A stretch of DNA of 64,000 nucleotides, taken from Lepturacanthus savala (Eukaryota > Chordata > Actinopteri > Scombriformes > Trichiuridae). Position 1 is the first letter of the stretch, and the number at the start of each line of letters is the position of its first letter. The notes under the pieces are model-generated. The model was not told the DNA's origin, made no database searches, and saw nothing but the letters and a program-made list of their open reading frames with translations. Where the stretch lies: assembly GCA_030544235.1 (NCBI GenBank), contig CM060464.1, positions 33,623,602 through 33,687,601 on the forward strand, read 5' to 3'. Positions 32,925 through 46,400 of the stretch are shown here, one piece after another. The translations under genes were made by a program, and so were the position numbers.

Positions 32925-33584
32925 CATTGATAGTAACTGGTCTCCTCACTTTACCACCTTCTACAGCGGCTCCACTGACAGCATCCTGACCTACAACATC
33001 ACTTCCTGGTTCAGGAGCTGTAGTTTCCATGGACAACAAAAACAGCCAATTAGGACTGATGAAGACTGCCTACAGAACCGTTGCTGCTCCTGTCTCATCC
33101 TGATGGCGCTCTACCAACAGCAATGCATTCACACAGCTACCTCCACCATCAAAGACCCACTCCACCCTTCACTATGATCAACATGTTTTACAAGCTGTAG
33201 GGCTTCAAGTGGACTGAATCCCCCCCCACACACACTCACTGATACCCTGAACCCCCCAAACACACACCACCCCCCCAGCTGGACAACAACCAAGGACAAG
33301 GTTTGAACTGATTTAAGGACATGTCTGAATTACTTTAAACAGCACTGGATTGGAGACATTGAAGCACCTTTTACTGAACCTCTGAAATTATTTGGTTATT
33401 AATGCTGTGAAATACTGTTTTTAAATATGTGATTGAAAATATATTTTTTTATAGATAGATTTTTTTAGTAATCATTTAATCACCATTTTTATGTAATGTC
33501 AATGATGAGAAGCAATTTAATTTCAGACTGAATGTAAATGTGGAGTGAAATGACAATAAATTGAACTTTGAATCTAGAATCTAA
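32925..33584 (+). mobile_element. LINE 3' end (Rex1/L2-like), 5'-truncated
   Basis: The plus-strand frame has FTTFYSGSTDSILTYNITSW, characteristic of the C-terminal part of fish LINE ORF2 proteins. After frame changes come MKTAYRTV- and STIKDPLHPS-like pieces. A C-rich then AT-rich 3' UTR follows and ends AATAAATTGAACTTTGAATC, a simple LINE tail. No intact ORF. Confidence 0.65.
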
Positions 33585-34078
33585 TGTCTGAGGATTTTAT
33601 TTTATATACATGTATATTAATACATTAGATATAGATATTTTATGCAACTGACATAAATACATGAATAAATTAATTTAAATAAAATAATGTATTAAGGAGG
33701 TATATAGCTACATATCAAAGACATGGCATCTCATAAGAATACCCTCCTCAATGATGATGTTGGAAAATATCTTAGATGATAAAATTCAGAATTTTTGAGT
33801 TAGAAGCAGTTGGTCTGTGTCAGTGATGTCATCATCACCATGGAAACACCACAGCTTCGTGGCTGAGCTGATTTCTCTGAAAGGCCTGAAAGCTGATTGG
33901 TCAATAGTTTTTCATCAATCTTCCCATGGCTTCTTGATGAAATGATTTAAATTCATGTGGCCTTCTGTCGCCTTTGTGCCATTCCTGTAATAACCCCAGT
34001 GGTGACCTTTATGCCAAAAGAATTTCACTTTTTTACTATAGATGTCTGGATTCTGGATGTCTGGAAAACGATGTTGGA
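33585..34078. other. Unassigned sequence left of array 2
   Basis: AT-rich, with a GATTGGTCAAT (inverted CCAAT) near 33895. No coding exon recognised. The 33915-34106 minus-strand open frame runs out of the inverted satellite and is not a gene. Confidence 0.4.
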
Positions 34079-34918
34079 CTTTCCCAGGTGAATTTCTAAT
34101 CCACAACTATACCATTGTACATAAAATAAAAGGTAAATAAGATTTTCTGTAAAAAATATTGCACTGATTAGGCCGATATAGCTTACTATCTTATTGTGCT
34201 CTTCAGACTGAGAGGAAGATTCTGGAGCCATAAAAATTTTAAAACATGAACCACATGAAAACAATAGCTTTCCCAGGTGAATTCTTAATGCAAAACTATA
34301 CCATTGTACATAAAAATAAAAGGTAAACAAGATTTTCTGTAAAAAATATTTCACTGGTTGAGACGTACATCGCTTTTTACCTCATTGTGCTCTTTCGACC
34401 GAGAGAATGCATATGGAGCAATAAAAACTTTAAAACACGAACCACATGAAAACAATAGCTTTTCCAGGTGAATTTCTAATTCAAAACTATACCATTTCAC
34501 ATAAAGTATAAGGTAAATACGATTTCCTGCAAAAATATTGCACTGATTAGGTCTACATAGCTTTTTATCTTTTAGTGCTCTTCAGACCGAGAGAAAGCTT
34601 CTGGAGCCATAAAAACTTTAAAACATGAACCACATGAAAACAATAGCTTTCTCAGGTGAATTCTTAATCCAAAACTATACCATTGTACATAAAATCAAAG
34701 GTAAACAAGATTTTCTGTAAAAATATTTCACTGATTTAGACGTACATCGCTTTTTATCTTATTGTGCTCTTCTGACCGAGAGAATGCTTATGGAGCAATA
34801 AAAACTTTAAAACGTGAACCACATGAAAACAATAGCTTTCCCAGGTGAATTTCTAATCCCAAACTATAGCATTTCACATAAAGTAAAAGGTAAAAAAGAT
34901 TTTCTGTAAATATATTGC
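34079..34918 (-). repeat. Diverged inverted satellite monomers (about 4.4 copies)
   Basis: Reverse-complement satellite units recur with CCAGGTGAATT at 34084, 34273, 34464, 34652 (as TCAGGTG) and 34841, spacing 188-191 bp. They carry many private substitutions (TGTACATAAAAT, GGAGCCATAAAAA) and one-base length changes, unlike the homogeneous forward array. Two alternating variants are visible: the first and third unit pairs share GATTCTGGAGCC or GAGCAATAAAAACTT forms. This is the old, non-homogenised edge of array 2. Confidence 0.92.
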
Positions 34919-34960
34919 AATATATATATGCAAATATATATGCAAATATATTTTCTATAC
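34919..34960. other. AT-rich inversion junction of the satellite
   Basis: A short run of ATATATATGCAAATATATATGC separates inverted and forward monomers. It is itself nearly palindromic, a likely fold-back or breakage point. Confidence 0.6.
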
Positions 34961-37460
34961 AGTATTTTTACAGAAAATCTTATTTACATTTTACTATATG
35001 TAAAATGGTATAGTTTTGGATCAGAAATTCACCTGGAAAAGCTATTGTTTTCATGTGGTTTGTGTTTTAAAGTTTTTATTGCTCCATATGCATTCTCTCG
35101 GTCGGAAGAGCACAAAAAGACAAAAAGCTATGTAGGCCTAAATCAGTACAATATTTTTATAGAAAATGTTATTTACCTTTTACTTTATGTGAAATAGTAT
35201 AGTTTTGGATCAGAAATTCACCTGGAAAAGCTATTGTTTTCATGTGGTTTGTGTTTTAAAGTTTTTATTGCTCCATATGCATTCTCTCGGTCTGAAGAGC
35301 ACAAGAAGATAAAAAGCTATGTAGGCCTAAATCAGTACAATGTTTTTACAGGAAATCTAATTTACCATTTACTATATGTAAAATGGTATAGTTTTGGATC
35401 AGAAATTCACCTGGAAAAGCTATTGTTTTCATGTGGTTTGTGTTTTAAAGTTTTTATTGCTCCATATGCATTCTCTCGGTCGGAAGAGCACAAAAAGACA
35501 AAAAGCTATGTAGGCCTAAATCAGTACAATATTTTTCACAGAAAATCTTATTTACCTTTTACTATATGTAAAATGGTATTGTTTTGGATCAGAAATTCAG
35601 CTGGAAAAGCTATTGTTTTCATGTGGTTTGTGTTTTAAAGTTTTTATTGCTCCATATGCATTCTCTCGGTCTGAAGAACACAAAAAGACAAAATGCTATG
35701 TAGACCTAAATCAGTACAATATTTTTATAGAAAGTCTTATTTACCTTTTACTTTATGTGAAATGGTATAGTTTTGGATCAGAAATTCACCTGGAAAAGTT
35801 ATTGTTTTCATGTGGTTTGTGTTTTAATGTTTTTATTGCTCCATTTGCATTCTCTTGGTCTGAAGAGCACAAAAAGATAAAAAGCTATGTAGGCCTAAAT
35901 CAGTACAATGTTTTTACAGGAAATCTAATTTACCATTTACTATATGTAAAATGGTATAGTTTTGGATCAGAAATTCACCTGGAAAAGCTATTGTTTTCAT
36001 GTGGTTTGTGATTTAAAGTTTTTATTGCTCCATATGCATTCTCACGGTCTGAAGAGCACAAAAAGACAAAATGCTATGTAGGCCTAAATCAGTACAATAT
36101 TTTTATAAACAACCTTATTTACCTTTTACTTTATGTGAAATGGTATAGTTTTGGATCAGAAATTCACCTGGAAAAGCTATTGTTTTCATGTGGTTTGTGT
36201 TTTAAAGTTTTTATTGCTCCATATGCATTCTCTCGGTCTGAAGAGCACAAAAAGACAAAAAGCTATGTAGGCCTAAATCAGTACAATATTTTTTATAGAA
36301 AATCTTATTTACCTTTTACTTTATGTGAAATGGTATAGTTTTGGATCAGAAATTCACCTGGAAAAGCTATTGTTTTCATGTGGTTTGTGTTTTAAAGTTT
36401 TTATTGCTCCATTTGCATTCTCTCGGTCTGAAGAGCACAAAAAGACAAAATGCTATGTAGGCCTAAATAAGTACAATATTTTTATAAACAATCTTATTTA
36501 CCTTTTACTATATGTAAAATGGTATAGTGTGGGATCAGAAATTCACCTGGAAAAGCTATTGTTTTCATGTGGTTTGTGTTTTAAAGTTTTTATTGCTCCA
36601 TTTGCATTCTCTCGGTCTGAAGAGCACAAAAAGACAAAATGCTATGTAGGCCTAAATCAGTACAATATTTTTACAGAAAATCTCATTTACCATTTACTAT
36701 ATGTAAAATGGTATAGTTTTGGATCAGAAATTCACCTGGAAAAGCTATTGTTTTCATGTGGTTTGTGTTTTAAAGTTTTTATTGCTCCATTTGCATTCTC
36801 TCGGTCTGAAGAGCACAAAAAGACAAACTGCTATGTAGGCCTAAATCAGTACAATATTTTTTATAGAAAATCTTATTTACCTTTTACTTTATGTGAAATG
36901 GTATAGTTTTGGATCAGAAATTCACCTGGAAAAGCTATTGTTTTCATGTGGTTTGTGTTTTAAAGTTTTTATTGCTCCATTTGCATTCTCTCCGTCTGAA
37001 GAGCACAAAAAGACAAAATGCTATGTAGGCCTAAATCAGTACAATATTTTTACAGAAAATCTCATTTACCATTTACTATATGTGAAATGGTATAGTTTTG
37101 GATTAGAAATTCACCTGGAAAAACTATTGTTTTCATGTGGTTTGTGTTTTAAAGTTTTTATTGCTCCATATGCATTCTCTCGGTCTGAAGAGCACAAAAA
37201 GACAAAAAGCTATGTAGGCCTAAATAAGTACAATATTTTTATAAACAATCTTATTTACCTTTTACTATATGTAAAATGGTATAGTTTGGGATCAGAAATT
37301 CACCTGGAAAAGCTATTGTTTTCATGTGGTTTGTGTTTTAAAGTTTTTATTGCTCCATTTGCATTCTCTCGGTCTGAAGAGCACAAAAAGACAAAATGCT
37401 ATGTAGGCCTAAATCAGTACAATATTTTTTATAGAAAATCTTATTTACCTTTTACTTTAT

Positions 37461-40400
37461 GTGAAATGGTATAGTTTTGGATCAGAAATTCACCTGGAAA
37501 AGCTATTGTTTTCATGTGGTTTGTGTTTTAAAGTTTTTATTGCTCCATTTGCATTCTCTCGGTCTGAAGAGCACAAAAAGACAAAATGCTATGTAGGCCT
37601 AAATCAGTACAATATTTTTACAGAAAATCTCATTTGCCATTTACTATATGTGAAATGGTATAGTTTTGGATTAGAAATTCACCTGGAAAAACTATTGTTT
37701 TCATGTGGTTTGTGTTTTAAAGTTTTTATTGCTCCATATGCATTCTCTCGGTCTGAAGAGCACAAAAAGACAAAATGCTATGTAGACCTAAATCAGTACA
37801 ATATTTTTAGAGAAAATCTTATTCACCTTTTACTTTATGTGAAATGGTATAGTTTTGGATCAGAAATTCACCTGGAAAAGCTATTGTTTTCATGTGGTTT
37901 GTGTTTTAAAGTTTTTATTGCTCCATATGCATTCTCTCGGTCTGAAGAGCACAAAAAGACAAAAAGCTATGTAGGCCTAAATAAGTACAATATTTTTATA
38001 AACAATCTTATTTACCTTTTACTATATGTAAAATGGTATAGTTTGGGATCAGAAATTCACCTGGAAACGCTATTGTTTTCATGTGGTTTGTGTTTTAAAG
38101 TTTTTATTGCTCCATTTGCATTCTCTCGGTCTGAAGAGCACAAAAAGACAAAATGCTATGTAGGCCTAAATCAGTACAATATTTTTACAGAAAATCTCAT
38201 TTACCATTTACTATATGTAAAATGGTATAGTTTTGGATCAGAAATTCACCTGGAAAAGCTATTGTTTTCATGTGGTTTGTGTTTTAAAGTTTTTATTGCT
38301 CCATTTGCATTCTCTCGGTCTGAAGAGCACAAAAAGACAAACTGCTATGTAGGCCTAAATCAGTACAATATTTTTTATAGAAAATCTTATTTACCTTTTA
38401 CTTTATGTGAAATGGTATAGTTTTGGATCAGAAATTCACCTGGAAAAGCTATTGTTTTCATGTGGTTTGTGTTTTAAAGTTTTTATTGCTCCATTTGCAT
38501 TCTCTCCGTCTGAAGAGCACAAAAAGACAAAATGCTATGTAGGCCTAAATCAGTACAATATTTTTACAGAAAATCTCATTTACCATTTACTATATGTGAA
38601 ATGGTATAGTTTTAGATTAGAAATTCACCTGGAAAAACTATTGTTTTCATGTGGTTTGTGTTTTAAAGTTTTTATTGCTCCATATGCATTCTCTCGGTCT
38701 GAAGAGCACAAAAAGACAAAATGCTATGTAGACCTAAATCAGTACAATATTTTTAGAGAAAATCTTATTTACCTTTTACTTTATGTGAAATGGTATAGTT
38801 TTGGATCAGAAATTCACCTGGAAAAGCTATTGTTTTCATGTGGTTTGTGTTTTAAAGTTTTTATTGCTCCATATGCATTCTCTCGGTCTGAAGAGCACAA
38901 AAAGACAAAAAGCTATGTAGGCCTAAATAAGTACAATATTTTTATAAACAATCTTATTTACCTTTTACTATATGTAAAATGGTATAGTTTGGGATCAGAA
39001 ATTCACCTGGAAAAGCTATTGTTTTCATGTGGTTTGTGTTTTAAAGTTTTTATTGCTCCATTTGCATTCTCTCGGTCTGAAGAGCACAAAAAGTCAAAAT
39101 GTAGGCCTAAATCAGTACAATATTTTTACAGAAAATCTCATTTACCATTTACTATATGTAAAATGGTATAGTTTTGGATCAGAAATTCACCTGGAAAAGC
39201 TATTGTTTTCATGTGGTTTGTGTTTTAAAGTTTTTATTGCTCCATATGCATTCTCTCGGTCTGAAGAGCACAAAAAGACAAAAAGCTATGTAGGCCTAAA
39301 TCAGTACAATATTTTTATAAACAATCTTATTTACCTTTTACTTTATGTGAAATGGTATAGTTTTGGATCAGAAATTCACCTGGAAAAGCTATTGTTTTCA
39401 TGTGGTTTGTGTTTTAAAGTTTTTATTGCTCCATATGCATTCTCTCGGTCTGAAGAGCACAAAAAGACAAAAAGCTATGTAGGCCTAAATCAGTACAATA
39501 TTTTTATAAACAATCTTATTTACCTTTTACTTTATGTGAAATGGTATAGTTTTGGATCAGAAATTCACCTGGAAAAGCTATTGTTTTCATGTGGTTTGTG
39601 TTTTAAAGTTTTTATTGCTACATATGCATTCTCTCGGTCTGAAGAGCACAAAAAGACAAAAAGCTATGTAGGCCTAAATAAGTACAATATTTTTATAAAC
39701 AATCTTATTTACCTTTTACTATATGTAAAATGGTATAGTTTGGGATCAGAAATTCACCTGGAAAAGCTATTGTTTTCATGTGGTTTGTGTTTTAAAGTTT
39801 TTATTGCTCCATATGCATTCTCTCGGTCTGAAGAGCACAAAAAGACAAAATGCTATGTAGACCTAAATCAGTACAATATTTTTATAGAAAATCTTATTTA
39901 CCTTTTACTTTATGTGAAATGGTATAGTTTTGGATCAGAAATTCACCTGGAAAAGCTATTGTTTTCATGTGGTTTGTGTTTTAAAGTTTTTATTGCTCCA
40001 TTTGCATTCTCTCGGTCTGAAGAGCACAAAAAGACAAAATGCTATGTAGGCCTAAATCAGTACAATATTTTTACAGAAAATCTCATTTACCATTTACTAT
40101 ATGTGAAATGGTATAGTTTTGGATTAGAAATTCACCTGGAAAAACTATTGTTTTCATGTGGTTTGTGTTTTAAAGTTTTTATTGCTCCATATGCATTCTC
40201 TCGGTCTGAAGAGCACAAAAAGACAAAATGCTATGTAGACCTAAATCAGTACAATATTTTTAGAGAAAATCTTATTTACCTTTTACTTTATGTGAAATGG
40301 TATAGTTTTGGATCAGAAATTCACCTGGAAAAGCTATTGTTTTCATGTGGTTTGTGTTTTAAAGTTTTTATTGCTCCATATGCATTCTCTCGGTCTGAAG

Positions 40401-43400
40401 AGCACAAAAAGACAAAAAGCTATGTAGGCCTAAATAAGTACAATATTTTTATAAACAATCTTATTTACCTTTTACTATATGTAAAATGGTATAGTTTGGG
40501 ATGAGAAATTGACCTGGAAAAGCTATTGTTTTCATGTGGTTTGTGTTTTAAATTTTTATTGCTCCATTTGCATTCTCTCGGTCTGAAGAGCACAAAAAGA
40601 CAAAATGCTATGTAGGCCTAAATCAGTACAATATTTTTACAGAAAATCTCAGTTACCATTTACTATATGTAAAATGGTATAGTTTTGGATCAGAAATTCA
40701 CCTGGAAAAGCTATTGTTTTCATGTGGTTTGTGTTTTAAAGTTTTTATTGCTCCATATGCATTCTCTCGGTCTGAAGAGCACAAAAAGACAAAATGCTAT
40801 GTAGACCTAAATCAGTACAATATTTTTATAGAAAATCTTATTTACCTTTTACTTTATGTGAAATAGTATAGTTTTGGATCAGAAATTCACCTGGAAAAGC
40901 TATTGTTTTCATGTGGTTTGTGTTTTAAAGTTTTTATTGCTCCATATGCATTCTCTCGGTCTGAAGAGCACAAAATGACAAAAAGCTATGTAGGCCTAAA
41001 TCAGTACAATATTTTTATAGAAAATCTTATTTACCTTTTACTTTATGTGAAATGGTATAGTTTTGGATCAGAAATTCACCTGGAAAAGCTATTGTTTTCA
41101 TGTGGTTTGTGTTTTAAAGTTTTTATTGCTCCATTTGCATTCTCTCGGTCTGAAGAGCACAAAAAGACAAAATGCTATGTAGGCCTAAATCAGTACAATA
41201 TTTTTACAGAAAACCTCATTTACCATTTACTATATGTGAAATGGTATAGTTTTGGATCAGAAATTCACCTGGAAAAGCTATTGTTTTCATGTGGTTTGTG
41301 TTTTAAAGTTTTTATTGCTCCATTTGCATTCTCTCGGTCTGAAGAGCACAAAAAGACAAAATGCTATGTAGGCCTAAATCAGTACAATATTTTTACAGAA
41401 AATCTCATTTACCATTTACTATATGTGAAATGGTATAGTTTTGGATTAGAAATTCACCTGGAAAAACTATTGTTTTCATGTGGTTTGTGTTTTAAAGTTT
41501 TTATTGCTCCATATGCATTCTCTCGGTCTGAAGAGCACAAAAAGACAAAATGCTATGTAGGCCTAAATCAGTACAATATTTTTACAGAAAATCTTATTTA
41601 CCTTTTACTTTATGTGAAATGGTATAGTTTTGGATCAGAAATTCACCTGGAAAAGCTATTGTTTTCATGTGGTTTGTGTTTTAAAGTTTTTATTGCTCCA
41701 TTTGCATTCTCTCGGTCTGAAGAGCACAAAAAGACAAAATGCTATGTAGGCCTAAATCAGTACAATATTTTTACAGAAAATCTCATTTACCATTTACTAT
41801 ATGTGAAATGGTATAGTTTTGGATTAGAAATTCACCTGGAAAAACTATTGTTTTCATGTGGTTTGTGTTTTAAAGTTTTTATTGCTCCATATGCATTCTC
41901 TCGGTCTGAAGAGCACAAAAAGACAAAATGCTATGTAGACCTAAATCAGTACAATATTTTTAGAGAAAATCTTATTTACCTTTTACTTTATGTGAAATGG
42001 TATAGTTTTGGATCAGAAATTCACCTGGAAAAGCTATTGTTTTCATGTGGTTTGTGTTTTAAAGTTTTTATTGCTCCATATGCATTCTCTCGGTCTGAAG
42101 AGCACAAAAAGACAAAAAGCTATGTAGGCCTAAATAAGTACAATATTTTTATAAACAATCTTATTTACCTTTTACTATATGTAAAATGGTATAGTTTGGG
42201 ATGAGAAATTGACCTGGAAAAGCTATTGTTTTCATGTGGTTTGTGTTTTAAATTTTTATTGCTCCATTTGCATTCTCTCGGTCTGAAGAGCACAAAAAGA
42301 CAAAATGCTATGTAGGCCTAAATCAGTACAATATTTTTACAGAAAATCTCAGTTACCATTTACTATATGTAAAATGGTATAGTTTTGGATCAGAAATTCA
42401 CCTGGAAAAGCTATTGTTTTCATGTGGTTTGTGTTTTAAAGTTTTTATTGCTCCATATGCATTCTCTCGGTCTGAAGAGCACAAAAAGACAAAATGCTAT
42501 GTAGACCTAAATCAGTACAATATTTTTATAGAAAATCTTATTTACCTTTTACTTTATGTGAAATAGTATAGTTTTGGATCAGAAATTCACCTGGAAAAGC
42601 TATTGTTTTCATGTGGTTTGTGTTTTAAAGTTTTTATTGCTCCATATGCATTCTCTCGGTCTGAAGAGCACAAAATGACAAAAAGCTATGTAGGCCTAAA
42701 TCAGTACAATATTTTTATAGAAAATCTTATTTACCTTTTACTTTATGTGAAATGGTATAGTTTTGGATCAGAAATTCACCTGGAAAAGCTATTGTTTTCA
42801 TGTGGTTTGTGTTTTAAAGTTTTTATTGCTCCATTTGCATTCTCTCGGTCTGAAGAGCACAAAAAGACAAAATGCTATGTAGGCCTAAATCAGTACAATA
42901 TTTTTACAGAAAACCTCATTTACCATTTACTATATGTGAAATGGTATAGTTTTGGATCAGAAATTCACCTGGAAAAGCTATTGTTTTCATGTGGTTTGTG
43001 TTTTAAAGTTTTTATTGCTCCATATGCATTCTCTCGGTCTGAAGAGCACAAAAAGACAAAAAGCTATGTAGGCCTAAATAAGTACAATATTTTTATAAAC
43101 AATCTTATTTACCTTTTACTATATGTAAAATGGTATAGTTTGGGATCAGAAATTCACCTGGAAAAGCTATTGTTTTCATGTGGTTTGTGTTTTAAAGTTT
43201 TTATTGCTCCATATGCATTCTCTCGGTCTGAAGAGCACAAAAAGACAAAATGCTATGTAGGCCTAAATCAGTACAATATTTTTACAGAAAATCTCATTTA
43301 CCATTTACTATATGTGAAATGGTATAGTTTTGGATTAGAAATTCACCTGGAAAAACTATTGTTTTCATGTGGTTTGTGTTTTAAAGTTTTTATTGCTCCA

Positions 43401-46400
43401 TATGCATTCTCTCGGTCTGAAGAGCACAAAAAGACAAAAAGCTATGTAGGCCTAAATAAGTACAATATTTTTATAAACAATCTTATTTACCTTTTACTAT
43501 ATGTAAAATGGTATAGTTTGGGATCAGAAATTCACCTGGAAAAGCTATTGTTTTCATGTGGTTTGTGTTTTAAAGTTTTTATTGCTCCATTTGCATTCTC
43601 TCGGTCTGAAGAGCACAAAAAGACAAAATGCTATGTAGGCCTAAATCAGTACAATATTTTTTATAGAAAATCTTATTTACCTTTTACTTTATGTGAAATG
43701 GTATAGTTTTGGATCAGAAATTCACCTGGAAAAGCTATTGTTTTCATGTGGTTTGTGTTTTAAAGTTTTTATTGCTCCATTTGCATTCTCTCGGTCTGAA
43801 GAGCACAAAAAGACAAAATGCTATGTAGGCCTAAATCAGTACAATATTTTTACAGAAAATCTCATTTGCCATTTACTATATGTGAAATGGTATAGTTTTG
43901 GATTAGAAATTCACCTGGAAAAACTATTGTTTTCATGTGGTTTGTGTTTTAAAGTTTTTATTGCTCCATATGCATTCTCTCGGTCTGAAGAGCACAAAAA
44001 GACAAAATGCTATGTAGACCTAAATCAGTACAATATTTTTAGAGAAAATCTTATTCACCTTTTACTTTATGTGAAATGGTATAGTTTTGGATCAGAAATT
44101 CACCTGGAAAAGCTATTGTTTTCATGTGGTTTGTGTTTTAAAGTTTTTATTGCTCCATATGCATTCTCTCGGTCTGAAGAGCACAAAAAGACAAAAAGCT
44201 ATGTAGGCCTAAATAAGTACAATATTTTTATAAACAATCTTATTTACCTTTTACTATATGTAAAATGGTATAGTTTGGGATCAGAAATTCACCTGGAAAC
44301 GCTATTGTTTTCATGTGGTTTGTGTTTTAAAGTTTTTATTGCTCCATTTGCATTCTCTCGGTCTGAAGAGCACAAAAAGACAAAATGCTATGTAGGCCTA
44401 AATCAGTACAATATTTTTACAGAAAATCTCATTTACCATTTACTATATGTAAAATGGTATAGTTTTGGATCAGAAATTCACCTGGAAAAGCTATTGTTTT
44501 CATGTGGTTTGTGTTTTAAAGTTTTTATTGCTCCATTTGCATTCTCTCGGTCTGAAGAGCACAAAAAGACAAACTGCTATGTAGGCCTAAATCAGTACAA
44601 TATTTTTTATAGAAAATCTTATTTACCTTTTACTTTATGTGAAATGGTATAGTTTTGGATCAGAAATTCACCTGGAAAAGCTATTGTTTTCATGTGGTTT
44701 GTGTTTTAAAGTTTTTATTGCTCCATTTGCATTCTCTCCGTCTGAAGAGCACAAAAAGACAAAATGCTATGTAGGCCTAAATCAGTACAATATTTTTACA
44801 GAAAATCTCATTTACCATTTACTATATGTGAAATGGTATAGTTTTGGATTAGAAATTCACCTGGAAAAACTATTGTTTTCATGTGGTTTGTGTTTTAAAG
44901 TTTTTATTGCTCCATATGCATTCTCTCGGTCTGAAGAGCACAAAAAGACAAAATGCTATGTAGACCTAAATCAGTACAATATTTTTAGAGAAAATCTTAT
45001 TTACCTTTTACTTTATGTGAAATGGTATAGTTTTGGATCAGAAATTCACCTGGAAAAGCTATTGTTTTCATGTGGTTTGTGTTTTAAAGTTTTTATTGCT
45101 CCATATGCATTCTCTCGGTCTGAAGAGCACAAAAAGACAAAAAGCTATGTAGGCCTAAATAAGTACAATATTTTTATAAACAATCTTATTTACCTTTTAC
45201 TATATGTAAAATGGTATAGTTTGGGATCAGAAATTCACCTGGAAAAGCTATTGTTTTCATGTGGTTTGTGTTTTAAAGTTTTTATTGCTCCATTTGCATT
45301 CTCTCGGTCTGAAGAGCACAAAAAGTCAAAATGCTATGTAGGCCCAAATCAGTACAATATTTTTACAGAAAATCTCATTTACCATTTACTATATGTAAAA
45401 TGGTATAGTTTTGGATCAGAAATTCACCTGGAAAAGCTATTGTTTTCATGTGGTTTGTGTTTTAAAGTTTTTATTGCTCCATATGCATTCTCTCGGTCTG
45501 AAGAGCACAAAAAGACAAAAAGCTATGTAGGCCTAAATCAGTACAATATTTTTATAAACAATCTTATTTACCTTTTACTTTATGTGAAATGGTATAGTTT
45601 TGGATCAGAAATTCACCTGGAAAAGCTATTGTTTTCATGTGGTTTGTGTTTTAAAGTTTTTATTGCTCCATATGCATTCTCTCGGTCTGAAGAGCACAAA
45701 AAGACAAAAAGCTATGTAGGCCTAAATCAGTACAATATTTTTATAAACAATCTTATTTACCTTTTACTTTATGTGAAATGGTATAGTTTTGGATCAGAAA
45801 TTCACCTGGAAAAGCTATTGTTTTCATGTGGTTTGTGTTTTAAAGTTTTTATTGCTACATATGCATTCTCTCGGTCTGAAGAGCACAAAAAGACAAAAAG
45901 CTATGTAGGCCTAAATAAGTACAATATTTTTATAAACAATCTTATTTACCTTTTACTATATGTAAAATGGTATAGTTTGGGATCAGAAATTCACCTGGAA
46001 AAGCTATTGTTTTCATGTGGTTTGTGTTTTAAAGTTTTTATTGCTCCATATGCATTCTCTCGGTCTGAAGAGCACAAAAAGACAAAATGCTATGTAGACC
46101 TAAATCAGTACAATATTTTTATAGAAAATCTTATTTACCTTTTACTTTATGTGAAATGGTATAGTTTTGGATCAGAAATTCACCTGGAAAAGCTATTGTT
46201 TTCATGTGGTTTGTGTTTTAAAGTTTTTATTGCTCCATTTGCATTCTCTCGGTCTGAAGAGCACAAAAAGACAAAATGCTATGTAGGCCTAAATCAGTAC
46301 AATATTTTTACAGAAAATCTCATTTACCATTTACTATATGTGAAATGGTATAGTTTTGGATTAGAAATTCACCTGGAAAAACTATTGTTTTCATGTGGTT

